Shown here in pieces: positions 47,658 to 56,471 of a stretch of DNA of 64,000 nt (positions within the stretch are counted from its first letter, which is position 1; each line of letters starts with the position of its first letter). Under the pieces are notes generated by a model. That model was not told where the DNA came from, did not search any database, and saw nothing but the letters and a program-made list of their open reading frames with translations. Position numbers and translations under genes: made by a program. Where the stretch lies: the NCBI RefSeq assembly GCF_900129125.1, contig NZ_FQVJ01000001.1:1-64000 (forward strand). Reading direction: 5' to 3'. Source of the DNA: Acidocella aminolytica 101 = DSM 11237. GTDB taxonomy: Bacteria; Pseudomonadota; Alphaproteobacteria; Acetobacterales; Acetobacteraceae.

Positions 47658-48521
47658 TTAGGCGGCTTCCACCTGCATGGAATCACAGAATTCGACAAGA
47701 CGGTCTGCGAGTCTCAGTGCCGCCTTGCTGGCATCGGGCGCGGCGACAAGCGCCACTTCGGTTTGGCCAATAGGGGAAAAACCGTCGCCTTCGGTCAATA
47801 CGCGATGCTCCGGCAGAATGGCGATTTCGGAGAGAATCCCGAACCCAAGACCAGCCGCAGCCGCGGCTTGAATGCCGGTGAGGTTGGCGCTGGTATAGGC
47901 CATGTGCCAGGCGCGTCCTGCCGCTTCCAGCGCATGGATGGCGCGCTTGCGGTACAGGCAGCCGGGTGGAAACCCGATCAGCGGCACTGATGAGCAGGAC
48001 AGATCGACGGGATGGTCCCGGCTCGTCACCCAATGGATGTTTTCGGGCCACACCGCGATGCCGCCAGCTTCACCGGCATCGCGCTTGAGCAGTGCGAGGT
48101 CGAGATCGCCGCGTTCAAGGTCTTGGCGGAGATAGAGGCTTTGATCGGCGCGAATATCGAGCCGTAGAGCGGGATGCGAGCGCGCGAAACCGGCGAGCAG
48201 CTGGGGTAGGCGGTAGGCTGCAAAATCCTCCGGGATGCCCAACCGGATGGCACCATCCTGGGCCGAACCGGTCAGCACGTCTCGGGCTTCCTCCGTGAGC
48301 AACAGAATGCGACGCGCATAGGAGAGCAACCGTTCGCCATCCTCCGTCAGCGTGACCTGCTTGCCGGTGCGGTTGAGCAACTGCTTGCCTAAGCCGTCCT
48401 CCAGCCGTCTGATTTGCTGGCTGACCGTTGATTGCGTGCGGTGAACACGTTCGCCCGCACGCGTGAACCCTCCGGCTTCCACTACGGAGACGAAGCTGCG
48501 CAAAAGCTCCAGATCAAGCAT
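47658..48521 (-). CDS. LysR-family regulator
   Basis: 287 aa. N-terminal helix-turn-helix (LLRSFVSVVEAGGFTRAGERVHRTQSTVSQQIRRLEDGLGKQLL) and a periplasmic-binding-like effector domain. It is divergent from the EamA transporter gene with a 96-bp gap that contains a LysR-type palindrome, so it probably activates that operon. Confidence 0.9.
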   Translation of the reverse strand: MLDLELLRSFVSVVEAGGFTRAGERVHRTQSTVSQQIRRLEDGLGKQLLNRTGKQVTLTEDGERLLSYARRILLLTEEARDVLTGSAQDGAIRLGIPEDFAAYRLPQLLAGFARSHPALRLDIRADQSLYLRQDLERGDLDLALLKRDAGEAGGIAVWPENIHWVTSRDHPVDLSCSSVPLIGFPPGCLYRKRAIHALEAAGRAWHMAYTSANLTGIQAAAAAGLGFGILSEIAILPEHRVLTEGDGFSPIGQTEVALVAAPDASKAALRLADRLVEFCDSMQVEAA

Positions 48522-48548
48522 GGCATATTATCCATTTATCCACTGATG

Positions 48549-48561
48549 ATGATTTGATCAT
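48549..48561. promoter_or_regulatory. Palindrome between lysR and the EamA gene
   Basis: ATGATTTGATCAT has perfect 5-bp arms (ATGAT/ATCAT) with a 3-bp centre, in the expected position for a LysR site. Confidence 0.45.
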
Positions 48562-48617
48562 TTAATTTCCAAATATCAAGAGGTCTCGCCATATCGGGGT
48601 GGCACAGGAGACTCACC

Positions 48618-49547
48618 ATGTCCGCCTCATCCACCGGCACTATCGCACGTCCGGCCACCAGTTTTTTGCCGGTCACTATTACGGCCTTCTGCCTGCTGTG
48701 GAGCTTCGCTTTCGTCGCGGGGAAGGTGGGCGTCATGAACTGTCCGCCCCTCATTCTTCTTACGTCGCGGTTTTCGCTCGCGGGCATTTTGATCCTTGGC
48801 CTCTCCACCGGGTGGCGTGGCCTGTGGACATTGTCATGGCGCGATGTGTGGGTGTTCGCCCTGCTTGGAGTCGTGAACAACGCCCTTTACCTCGGCCTGG
48901 CCTATACCGGGCTGCGGTCGGTCTCGGCGGGCCTTGGCGGGTTGATCGTTAGCGCCAACCCGGTGTTCACGGCGATCCTGGCGGCCCTGCTTCTGGGCGA
49001 GCCGCTCACCTGGCGGAAAATTCTTGGCATGGCACTTGGTATCGGTGGCGTGGCCCTCATTGTCGCGCACCGGCTTTCGTCCGGAACCGACGGCCTGACC
49101 GGCATCCTCTTAACAGTCGCCGCGCTCGCCTCCATCGTGACCGGAACCGTCTTGTTCAAGCTGCTTGCCCCGAAAGGCAATCTCTGGATTGGAAATGGCG
49201 TACAGAATTTGGCGTCCGGTCTCGTGTTGCTGCCGTTCGCACTGGTTTTCACCGATGTGAACCAGATCAGGCCGGACATTCAACTCATCAGCGCCTTCGC
49301 CTATCTGGTGCTCGGCGGGTCGATTTTGGCGTCGCTGCTCTGGTTTCATTTGCTGGCGATTTGTGGCGCCTCGAAAGCGAGTTCGTTCCATTTCGCCATG
49401 CCGCCACTCAGCATGTTCTTCGCCTGGCTGGTACTTGGTGAGCACGTGGCGCCGCAGGATTTTCTGGGCATCATTCCCGTCGCGGCCGGCATCTATCTGG
49501 TCACACGTCCCGGCCGACAGATGATAAGACAAGGAGCCGCTCGATGA
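48618..49547 (+). CDS. EamA-family (DMT superfamily) transporter
   Basis: 309 aa with ten membrane helices in two EamA repeats (ALLGVVNNALYLGLAYTGLR and later GSILASLLWFHLLAICGAS, PLSMFFAWLVLGEHV). These are metabolite exporters of the RhaT/YdcZ type. AGGAG precedes the ATG. Its stop overlaps the start of the MBL-fold gene (ATGA), so both are co-translated. Confidence 0.9.
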   Translation: MSASSTGTIARPATSFLPVTITAFCLLWSFAFVAGKVGVMNCPPLILLTSRFSLAGILILGLSTGWRGLWTLSWRDVWVFALLGVVNNALYLGLAYTGLRSVSAGLGGLIVSANPVFTAILAALLLGEPLTWRKILGMALGIGGVALIVAHRLSSGTDGLTGILLTVAALASIVTGTVLFKLLAPKGNLWIGNGVQNLASGLVLLPFALVFTDVNQIRPDIQLISAFAYLVLGGSILASLLWFHLLAICGASKASSFHFAMPPLSMFFAWLVLGEHVAPQDFLGIIPVAAGIYLVTRPGRQMIRQGAAR

Positions 49548-50350
49548 CATGGCTGAAACTCACGTTGATTGGCGGGCCGACCGCGCTCATCGAGATTGGT
49601 GGCTTTCGGTTGCTCACTGACCCAACCTTTGACGCGCCGGGAGAATATTCTCTTCCGCATGTGACGCTCGTCAAAACGGCCAATCCTGCCGTAAGTGCCG
49701 ATGCCATAGGAAACGTGGATGCCGTGCTGCTCAGCCATGACCAGCATGCAGACAATCTGGATCATGCTGGGCGGGACTTTCTGGCAACGGCAAATCGCAC
49801 GCTGACGACTGTCACCGGTGCCGGCAGGCTCGGCGGGAACGCGGAAGGGTTAAAACCGTGGGACAGTGTGACGCTGACGAAGCCGGATGACAGCCAGCTC
49901 ATCATCACCGCCACGCCCGCGCGCCACGGGCCGGCGGGGATCGAGCCGTTTGCCGGAGACGTGATTGGCTTCGTCCTGACCCTGGGGGATGACGACGAAG
50001 CATCCGTCTATATTACAGGCGATACCGTCTGGTATGAGGGTGTCGCCGAGGTGTCGCGGCGATTCAAACCGACGGTTGTCATGCCCTTCGCGGGCGCGGC
50101 GCAAACGCGCGGGCCATTCCATCTGACGATGAACGTCAATGACGTGATCGAGACCGCCGCGGCCTTTTCCGATGCGGTCATTGTCCCGTTACATTTCGAT
50201 GGCTGGCGGCATTTCAGCCAGAGCGGGGAGGATATGGAAAGGTCCTTTGCTGCACTCGGTATTGGTTCCCGGCTGTTCATGCTCAAACCGGGCGTGCCTA
50301 CGAAAATAGGGTTGTCGGTTTCAGGGAGACACGTCGAGAAAAACTCATGA
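49544..50350 (+). CDS. MBL-fold metallo-hydrolase (UlaG-like)
   Basis: 268 aa. LLTDPTFD, the metal motif LLSHDQHADNLDHAG, TPARHGPAG, ITGDTVWYEG and IVPLHFDGW mark a metallo-beta-lactamase fold of the UlaG-like group. The first motif ends in Asn rather than His (H-x-x-H-x-D-N). Coupled to the transporter, it may hydrolyse a compound that is then exported; no substrate can be named. Confidence 0.85.
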   Translation: MTWLKLTLIGGPTALIEIGGFRLLTDPTFDAPGEYSLPHVTLVKTANPAVSADAIGNVDAVLLSHDQHADNLDHAGRDFLATANRTLTTVTGAGRLGGNAEGLKPWDSVTLTKPDDSQLIITATPARHGPAGIEPFAGDVIGFVLTLGDDDEASVYITGDTVWYEGVAEVSRRFKPTVVMPFAGAAQTRGPFHLTMNVNDVIETAAAFSDAVIVPLHFDGWRHFSQSGEDMERSFAALGIGSRLFMLKPGVPTKIGLSVSGRHVEKNS

Positions 50351-50799
50351 CCCCCCACTGCCAATGGGTTCGGTCACCTCAATATAAGAGGGTAGGGGAC
50401 GTGATTTTAATACCCCGAAAAAGGAAACCGTGCTGTCGGATTTTTTGAAATCGGCCAGGCACGAAACCCACGATAATTCTGTTTCTGTCGGCGCGGGTGT
50501 CTGGCAAGTGATATTGCCATAATTGCACGGGATTAAAATATGTCCCTGCGCCAACACGACGGCATTATTTATTATTGGCGCGGCATTCAGACGGTGGTGG
50601 TCCAACCCGCTTGGAAGCGATCCACCTTTGATGTAGTTTTGTTTTGGAGGACGAACTGCGTGATCTGGTCGTCGCGGAGGCTGAAGTAGAAACTCAGGAT
50701 CAGCGGATCGGGCAGACCGGCTTTCTCGTATCAGATCAATGGATCGGAACATTTCCCGGCCTCGATAATTGAGAGCTTGGGGGAGCTCCAATGCCTTTA
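50351..50799. other. Gap without a supported gene
   Basis: About 450 bp. One minus-strand frame of 148 codons spans it, but its composition (Arg/Ser/Pro-rich, no family) looks non-coding. A short plus-strand segment near 50655-50750 looks once-coding but is not recognisable. Confidence 0.4.
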
Positions 50800-51642
50800 T
50801 TACAAGACGGCGAGCGGTTGTTTGCGGCGCGGGGACGGGTATGCCGCGTCGATTGCCGCCAGATCCTCCGTGGTCAGTTGAATGCGAGCGGCGGCGGCGT
50901 TTTCGCGGACATGCGGGAGGGAACCGGACTTCGGTATTGATATCGTCGCGCCGTCCCGGATGCTCCAGGCCAGGGCCACCTGCGCCGCTATTGCATTATG
51001 CCGTTTGCCGATTTCGGTGAGAGTTGGGTTGTGCAGCAGGCTGCCTGTATGCCCCAGCGGGGAGTAGGCCATGATCGACATCGAACGGGAGCGGCACCAG
51101 GGCAGTAGGTCGAACTCGATACTGCGCGTCTCCGGATTGTAGAGTATCTGGTTGGTCGCGCAGTTGCCGCCGCCGGGCAGTTGCGTGAGTGCCGCCATGT
51201 CATCGGTGTCGAAATTGGAGACACCCCAGGCGCCGATATGCCCGGCGTCACGCAGGCGCTCGAAGGCTTCCACGGTTTCAGCCAGAGGGTGGGGGCCGGG
51301 CCAATGCAGCAAGTAGAGGTCGATATGTTCAGTCTGCAGGCGGCGCAGGCTTTGCGTGCAGGCGCGGGGAAGCCCCATGGCGGAAGCGTTTTGCGGATGT
51401 ACCTTGCTGACCAGGAATAGTTTATCGCGCCGCTCTGCGATGGCCTGGCCGACGATTTTTTCGGCGCCACCGTCGGCATAGGCTTCGGCGGTGTCGATCA
51501 GGGTCATGCCGAGCTCGATGCCTGTCTGCAGGGCGGTGACCTCCGCCTTCGCGCTGGCGGCGGTTTCGCCCATGTACCAGGTGCCTTGCCCTAGGGCGGG
51601 AACGCTTACACCGTTGGGCAATTTGACGTGCGGCATTGTCAT
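50800..51642 (-). CDS. Aldo/keto reductase
   Basis: 280 aa, AKR TIM barrel. The catalytic tetrad is visible: Asp and Tyr in DTAEAYADGG, Lys in FLVSKVHP and His in YLLHWPG. It continues with WGVSNFD and SIPKSGSLPHVREN (cofactor). It is the last gene of the leftward amide-catabolism operon and probably reduces an aldehyde or ketone made in the pathway. Confidence 0.9.
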   Translation of the reverse strand: MTMPHVKLPNGVSVPALGQGTWYMGETAASAKAEVTALQTGIELGMTLIDTAEAYADGGAEKIVGQAIAERRDKLFLVSKVHPQNASAMGLPRACTQSLRRLQTEHIDLYLLHWPGPHPLAETVEAFERLRDAGHIGAWGVSNFDTDDMAALTQLPGGGNCATNQILYNPETRSIEFDLLPWCRSRSMSIMAYSPLGHTGSLLHNPTLTEIGKRHNAIAAQVALAWSIRDGATISIPKSGSLPHVRENAAAARIQLTTEDLAAIDAAYPSPRRKQPLAVL

Positions 51643-51668
51643 GACGGGATCACCTTATTGTCAAATGA

Positions 51669-52463
51669 CTACCAGCCGTGCAGGCGCCCGCCGCTGACAT
51701 TCAGCACGCTGCCGCTTGTCCAGCTTCCGCCGCTGCCCGCGAGATAGAGGCAGGCGCGGGCGACCGGGTCCGGCCCGACGATCGGCAAAGGGTAATTGGC
51801 GACCTCGAAGGTAATTTCCTCCTCGATCATTGGTTCGCCTGTGCCGATGGAGCCGGGAGCGACCGCGTTCACCAGCACATTATGCTGCTCAAGCTGCTTG
51901 GCAAGGCCGATGACCATGCCGATGACGCCGGATTTCGCGGCGTTGTAGGCGCAGGAGGTGCTGGCTGAGCCGATCTTGGCCGACACTGAGCTGATCAGGA
52001 TGATCCGCCCCTGCCGTTTTTCGATCATTTCCGGGATGACGGATTTGGCGCACCAGAAGGAGCCGTTCAGGTCGACATTGATGATGCGCTGCCAGTGCGA
52101 ATCGTCGAGTTCCCAGGCCAGCCCGCGCGGAGCGTCGATGGCTGCGGCGTGGACGAGGATATCGACAGGGCCAAAGGCGGTGCGGGCAGCGTCCGTCATC
52201 GCCCGCACGGAGTCGGGATTAGAGATATCGACGGGTATGGCCTGGATCGAGGCACCGGTGGATTTGATGTCTTCGACCACAGCGCGGAGTGCCTGCTCGC
52301 GTATGTCAGCGGCGGAGACATGCGCGCCGGCGGCGGCGAAATGGCGGGCGACGCAACCGCCGATGCCACCGGCGACGCCAGTGACGATGACGTGCTTCCC
52401 GGCGAGGTCGGCCGATACGGTGCCGGGCGGAACCTGCGGCTGTGGAAACGGGCTGGATATCAT
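51669..52463 (-). CDS. Short-chain dehydrogenase/reductase
   Basis: 264 aa. VTGVAGGIGGCVA (cofactor), the active-site Ser in ILISSVSAKIG, YNAAKSG (Tyr, Lys) and VAPGSIGTGEPM. One bp separates it from the racemase-superfamily gene, so they are translated together. Its substrate is unknown; the partners suggest a hydroxy or keto intermediate. Confidence 0.88.
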   Translation of the reverse strand: MISSPFPQPQVPPGTVSADLAGKHVIVTGVAGGIGGCVARHFAAAGAHVSAADIREQALRAVVEDIKSTGASIQAIPVDISNPDSVRAMTDAARTAFGPVDILVHAAAIDAPRGLAWELDDSHWQRIINVDLNGSFWCAKSVIPEMIEKRQGRIILISSVSAKIGSASTSCAYNAAKSGVIGMVIGLAKQLEQHNVLVNAVAPGSIGTGEPMIEEEITFEVANYPLPIVGPDPVARACLYLAGSGGSWTSGSVLNVSGGRLHGW

Positions 52464-52464
52464 G

Positions 52465-53217
52465 TCAGATTGCCTTTCTCGTTTGATTCAGCCAAGGTTT
52501 TTGGAAGAGGCTGCCCCATCCTGTGACTAGGTTGGTCGGGATGCCGGCGATGCGCAGGCTGCCCCAGACGGCCGTGGAGACCGTGTCGTAAACGGGGATG
52601 CCGTATTCCTGTTCCAGCGGCTCGGCCAGGTGCGCGGCGCGCAGGTTCGTGCAGATGACCGCGATCGCGTCAGGCTTGTGCAGGGCGACTTGTCGCGCGG
52701 CATCGAGGATCGTTGCGTCACCGACCTCGGCGAAGGAGAAATTCTCCTGCAGGCGGAAATGAACCTCTGACGCGCAGCGATAGCCTAACCCTTCGTATGT
52801 GCTGAGAATCCGGGCCTGAACATCGTCAGTGTACGGCGTAATCAAGCCGTAATTCCGCACGCCGGAGGCGGCAAAAACTTCATTGAGGGCGAGCATGGAT
52901 GTTGTCGCCGGAATGCCGGTGGCAGCCTTGATACGGCGGCAGAGTGTCTCGTCGCGTTCAAGGCCGAGCCAGCCGGAGGAGGTGCCGTTCCAGGCGATGA
53001 CATCGACGCGCGCCTCGGCCAGTCGCTCGACGGCCTGCATGATCACGTCTTCGTCGAACTGAGCCAGCATTTGCTCCTTGAGAGAAATCTCGACGACGCG
53101 GAAGCGTGAGAAATGCACGCTGACATGGGGTAGCCCGGCGACGATGCGGGTGCTCATGGGTTCGAGAACGGTGTTGGAGGACGGCGTAAGCATGCCGAGC
53201 CTGACATTGGAAGGCAT
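52465..53217 (-). CDS. Asp/Glu racemase-superfamily enzyme (maleate isomerase/arylmalonate decarboxylase-like)
   Basis: 250 aa. LGMLTPSSNTVLEP near the N terminus is typical of maleate cis-trans isomerase relatives, and ICTNLRA near residue 190 gives the second catalytic Cys. The first Cys of racemases and isomerases is absent: the strand reads AWNGTSSGW. By memory this matches the Gly-Thr-Ser of arylmalonate decarboxylase, which also uses a single Cys. A decarboxylase or lyase role is therefore as likely as isomerisation. Part of the leftward operon. Confidence 0.75.
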   Translation of the reverse strand: MPSNVRLGMLTPSSNTVLEPMSTRIVAGLPHVSVHFSRFRVVEISLKEQMLAQFDEDVIMQAVERLAEARVDVIAWNGTSSGWLGLERDETLCRRIKAATGIPATTSMLALNEVFAASGVRNYGLITPYTDDVQARILSTYEGLGYRCASEVHFRLQENFSFAEVGDATILDAARQVALHKPDAIAVICTNLRAAHLAEPLEQEYGIPVYDTVSTAVWGSLRIAGIPTNLVTGWGSLFQKPWLNQTRKAI

Positions 53218-53256
53218 AAGCAGAAGACCTTTTGTTGTGACGGGCGCTGAAAAATT

Positions 53257-54795
53257 TTAGAAGCGTGAGCTTTGGCGGTAATGCGGAACATGGTCCGCGG
53301 GGTTGAAATAATCCTTATAGAAGGCCCGGACATGGGGAAGGATGAGGTGCGCGAGGTTACGGCGCTCCAGTTCCTCCGCGTTGAGCGGGCGGCGCAGGCG
53401 GCCGGCAAGCTCGTGCAGCATCGCGCTTTGGTCGATACGAGTGAATTTCCCGTCCTGATAGAGGATTTCGCCTTCCACCATCACGGTATTCACCCCTTGC
53501 GTTTTGGCGCGTTGCAGCACGGCGTCTAGCACCGGGGTTTCCTCGTCGAGATAGGGGAAGCTGATTTGCGACCAGTTGATCATGACAAGGTCGGCCGCCA
53601 TGCCGGGGGTGAGCGTGCCGATCTCTGACCCGTAAGGCGTGGTGAGGGCGCCGCCGGCCGTCGCCATGCGGAGTACTTGGCCCATGCCCGGCACGTCGTC
53701 CCCCATGCCAGGGGTACGGTGCGCGCGCAGTACCATGCGCATCTCCTGCAACATGTCCCGGTCGTCGTTGATGCCGGCTTCATCGATGCCGATGGCGACG
53801 TTGACGCCTTTTTCCTCCAGGCGGTTGAGAGGGGCGATGCCTGAGCGAAGGCGGAAGTTCGAGCTGCAATTATGGCATACATGCACGCCGTTACCGGCAA
53901 GGCACTCTATGTCACCCTCGCTCAGCCAGACGCCATGGCCAAGCGTAAGGCGGGAATTCAGCAGGCCGAATTTTGCCAGATAATCCACGGCCGTGCCGCC
54001 GCCCCGGCGCTTCGCATATTCTTTCTGGTAGGGGGTCTCCAGCAGATGCATGTGCATCGGCACGTCGTGCCGGGCGGAGGTTTCGGCCAGGAGTTCCAAC
54101 GCCGCGTCGCTGCACCAATGCAGGTTGGCTGGCGCGAGTTGCAGGCGCACGCGGGATTTTCCGTGGTGCGTCTTACGCAACTGCTCGAAAAGCTGCACCA
54201 GATCGGCAGCGCCGAGTTGAAACCTGCCGAAATGGCGCTGAAGCGCCGGCTTGATGTCATCGGGAACGCTTGCGGTGAATGCGTCGTTGGGGCCGTAGAC
54301 GAGGTGGTTCTGGTCGCGCAGTGCGTAGCAGTAGGAGACGCGCATGCCGATCGCCTCATAGCCGCGAATGACCTCGTTCGCGGCATGTTCGATCTTCGGT
54401 AAATCGCCCGGTACCCAGCCGTGGATATGCTGGACTGTCGTGACGCCGGAGGCGATCATCTCGAAGGCAGAATAGAGCGTGTCGAGGTAAGGATCGACCT
54501 CGCGCGTGACCATGCGCGTTGCGAACCATAGCTCCAACGGCATGTCGGGCGAGCCCAATTGCACAGGCGTCAACCCGACATGGTGATGCCCGTTGACGAA
54601 GCCTGGCATGACGACATGGTTGCCGGTGCCGATGACCGGCAGATTGGGGTACTTCGCCGCCAGCGCTACGAAATCACTGATTTCCTCAATGCGGCCGCCG
54701 CGTTGAAGGATTGCGCCATTCTCGATGATTTGCGCGGTGTGACGGCCGAGGGCGCGGGTGATGACGTATTTGCCGCGAATGATGGAACTGGTCAT
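53257..54795 (-). CDS. Amidohydrolase, ATZ/TRZ (cytosine/hydroxyatrazine-type) family
   Basis: 512 aa, longer than typical (about 450) because of a C-terminal tail with PHVRAFYKDYFNPADHVPHY. Metal ligands are NGHHHVG (HxH), HMHLLE, LTLGHGVWLS and GIDEAG (Asp). The enzyme would remove an amine or open an amide bond on an N-heterocycle in the cytosol. It overlaps the ATPase gene start region by 4 bp and belongs to the leftward operon. Confidence 0.87.
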   Translation of the reverse strand: MTSSIIRGKYVITRALGRHTAQIIENGAILQRGGRIEEISDFVALAAKYPNLPVIGTGNHVVMPGFVNGHHHVGLTPVQLGSPDMPLELWFATRMVTREVDPYLDTLYSAFEMIASGVTTVQHIHGWVPGDLPKIEHAANEVIRGYEAIGMRVSYCYALRDQNHLVYGPNDAFTASVPDDIKPALQRHFGRFQLGAADLVQLFEQLRKTHHGKSRVRLQLAPANLHWCSDAALELLAETSARHDVPMHMHLLETPYQKEYAKRRGGGTAVDYLAKFGLLNSRLTLGHGVWLSEGDIECLAGNGVHVCHNCSSNFRLRSGIAPLNRLEEKGVNVAIGIDEAGINDDRDMLQEMRMVLRAHRTPGMGDDVPGMGQVLRMATAGGALTTPYGSEIGTLTPGMAADLVMINWSQISFPYLDEETPVLDAVLQRAKTQGVNTVMVEGEILYQDGKFTRIDQSAMLHELAGRLRRPLNAEELERRNLAHLILPHVRAFYKDYFNPADHVPHYRQSSRF

Positions 54796-55568
54796 TGAGT
54801 GCTCCCCAGGGCAGCGCGAACGGTATGCAAGACTGAACTTCTCAATTTCAGAAACTCGGGCGACTCGCGTAGCTCTAGCAGACGATCGTCGCCAATCTGT
54901 GCTGTGACATCAATATCCTCTAGGATTGAGGCTGGGCGCTGGGAGAACACGATGATGCGGTCGGCGAGATAGACGGCCTCCTCGACATCATGTGTGACGA
55001 AGATGATCGTTTTGCGCTCTTCCTTCTGGATACGGCGAAGCTCCACCTGAAGCTGCTCGCGCCTTTGCGCATCGAGCGCGCCGAACGGTTCGTCCATGAG
55101 CAGAATCTCTGAACCAGCCGCCAGGGTGCGTGCGATGGCGACACGCTGACGCATGCCGCCCGAGATACGGTTGGGATAACTTGCTGCAAAATTCGATAAT
55201 CCGACAAGCTCAAGATAGTGCTGGGCGCGGTCGCGCTTTTCCGTTTTCGTCAGGTCGTGCCGGAACCTCATGCCGAACGCAACATTCTCCTCCACGGTGA
55301 GCCAGGGGAAAGAGGAATAGGATTGGAAGACCATGCCGCGGCGGCTGTCCGGCTCGCCGATGGCTTCGCCTTGCAGCGCGATCATCCCCGTGCTCGCCGT
55401 TTCAAGTCCGCCGACCATGCGCATGAGCGTGGTTTTGCCGCAGCCCGAAGGGCCCAAGAATACCATGAACTGATGATGCGGGATGGTGAGGCTAAACGGC
55501 GGGGAAATGACATCGAGGTTACCAAATGTCTTGGTAATGTCATTGAACTGCAGGTACGGCATGGTCAT
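54792..55568 (-). CDS. ABC transporter ATP-binding protein (SsuB/TauB/nitrate type)
   Basis: 258 aa. Walker A GPSGCGKTT, Q-loop, signature ISGGMRQRVAIAR, Walker B EILLMDEPFGALD and switch HDVEEAV. It powers import with the permease whose stop overlaps its start. The substrate-binding protein is not beside it but in the divergent operon at 59121. Confidence 0.95.
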   Translation of the reverse strand: MTMPYLQFNDITKTFGNLDVISPPFSLTIPHHQFMVFLGPSGCGKTTLMRMVGGLETASTGMIALQGEAIGEPDSRRGMVFQSYSSFPWLTVEENVAFGMRFRHDLTKTEKRDRAQHYLELVGLSNFAASYPNRISGGMRQRVAIARTLAAGSEILLMDEPFGALDAQRREQLQVELRRIQKEERKTIIFVTHDVEEAVYLADRIIVFSQRPASILEDIDVTAQIGDDRLLELRESPEFLKLRSSVLHTVRAALGSTQ

Positions 55569-56374
55569 GAATGCATGTATCCGAACATCTTTTTGTGAAG
55601 CCGGCGGAGGAGCTGGTCGGTGACGAGGCCTATGATGCCGATCATCACGACACCCGCCATGACCTGGGATGTCTCCATGAAGCGCCGAGCGGTCCAGATC
55701 ACGAAGCCGAGTCCGCTATTGGAGGCGACGATCTCGGCGATGATGAGGTAGGTCCAGCACCAGCCGAGCGTGATGCGGAGATTGTCGACCAGGCTCGGCA
55801 GCATAGCACGGATGGCGACGAGGCGCAGAATTTCGAGAGGTTTGGCGCCTAATGTCGAGGCGATCTCGAAATATTCATGCGGCACGCGATCTGTGTCTTG
55901 CGCGACCATGAGGACGAGTTGGAAGAACGTACCGAGCCAGAGGAGGAAGATCTTCGTCTCCTCGCCGATGCCGAACCAGATGATACTGAGCGGTACGAGG
56001 GCGGGGACGGGAAGGTAGCGGATGAAGTCGATGACCGGCTCCAGACCGGCGCCGATTGGCCGATAGACGCTCATGGCGATGCCGATGGGCACGGCCATAA
56101 TGGCGGAGAGAGCGAAAGCGACGGCGACCCTGGCGATGGAGACGCCCGTATTTGGCAGCAAGTTACCGTTCACGCTCATGTCCCACATTGTGGCTATGAT
56201 GGTGCTGGGGGCGGGCAGGAAGATCGGATTGGTCCAGCCGAGATCGACGGTGATTTCCCACAGGATGAGCAGCGCCAGACATGTTGCGATAGCGATGCCA
56301 TGCGCCACCCATGATGGTAGGGGGCGGCGAAGCGCGAGAAGACGGGGGCTGGTTTTTCGTCCTGGTTGTGCCAT
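55565..56374 (-). CDS. ABC transporter permease (SsuC/TauC type)
   Basis: About 269 aa, six membrane helices. The cytoplasmic EAA loop reads EIASTLGAKPLEILRLVAI, which contacts the ATPase. ATG 56374 has GGAGGG upstream; 16 extra residues of the longer frame are excluded. The dimer with 54792 should import a small organic nitrogen or sulfur compound. Confidence 0.93.
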   Translation of the reverse strand: MAQPGRKTSPRLLALRRPLPSWVAHGIAIATCLALLILWEITVDLGWTNPIFLPAPSTIIATMWDMSVNGNLLPNTGVSIARVAVAFALSAIMAVPIGIAMSVYRPIGAGLEPVIDFIRYLPVPALVPLSIIWFGIGEETKIFLLWLGTFFQLVLMVAQDTDRVPHEYFEIASTLGAKPLEILRLVAIRAMLPSLVDNLRITLGWCWTYLIIAEIVASNSGLGFVIWTARRFMETSQVMAGVVMIGIIGLVTDQLLRRLHKKMFGYMHS

Positions 56375-56471
56375 AGGAATGATCCCTCCATTATCGGCGA
56401 GGGGACGCCCTGTGTCAGCCATTACAATCGATGCTCCATGCTATGCGCTCCGTCTGTATTCATCGTTTGTC

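Noticed and set aside
50345-50791. 148-codon minus-strand frame
   Set aside because: Composition and lack of any motif suggest chance; its end overlaps the MBL-fold gene.
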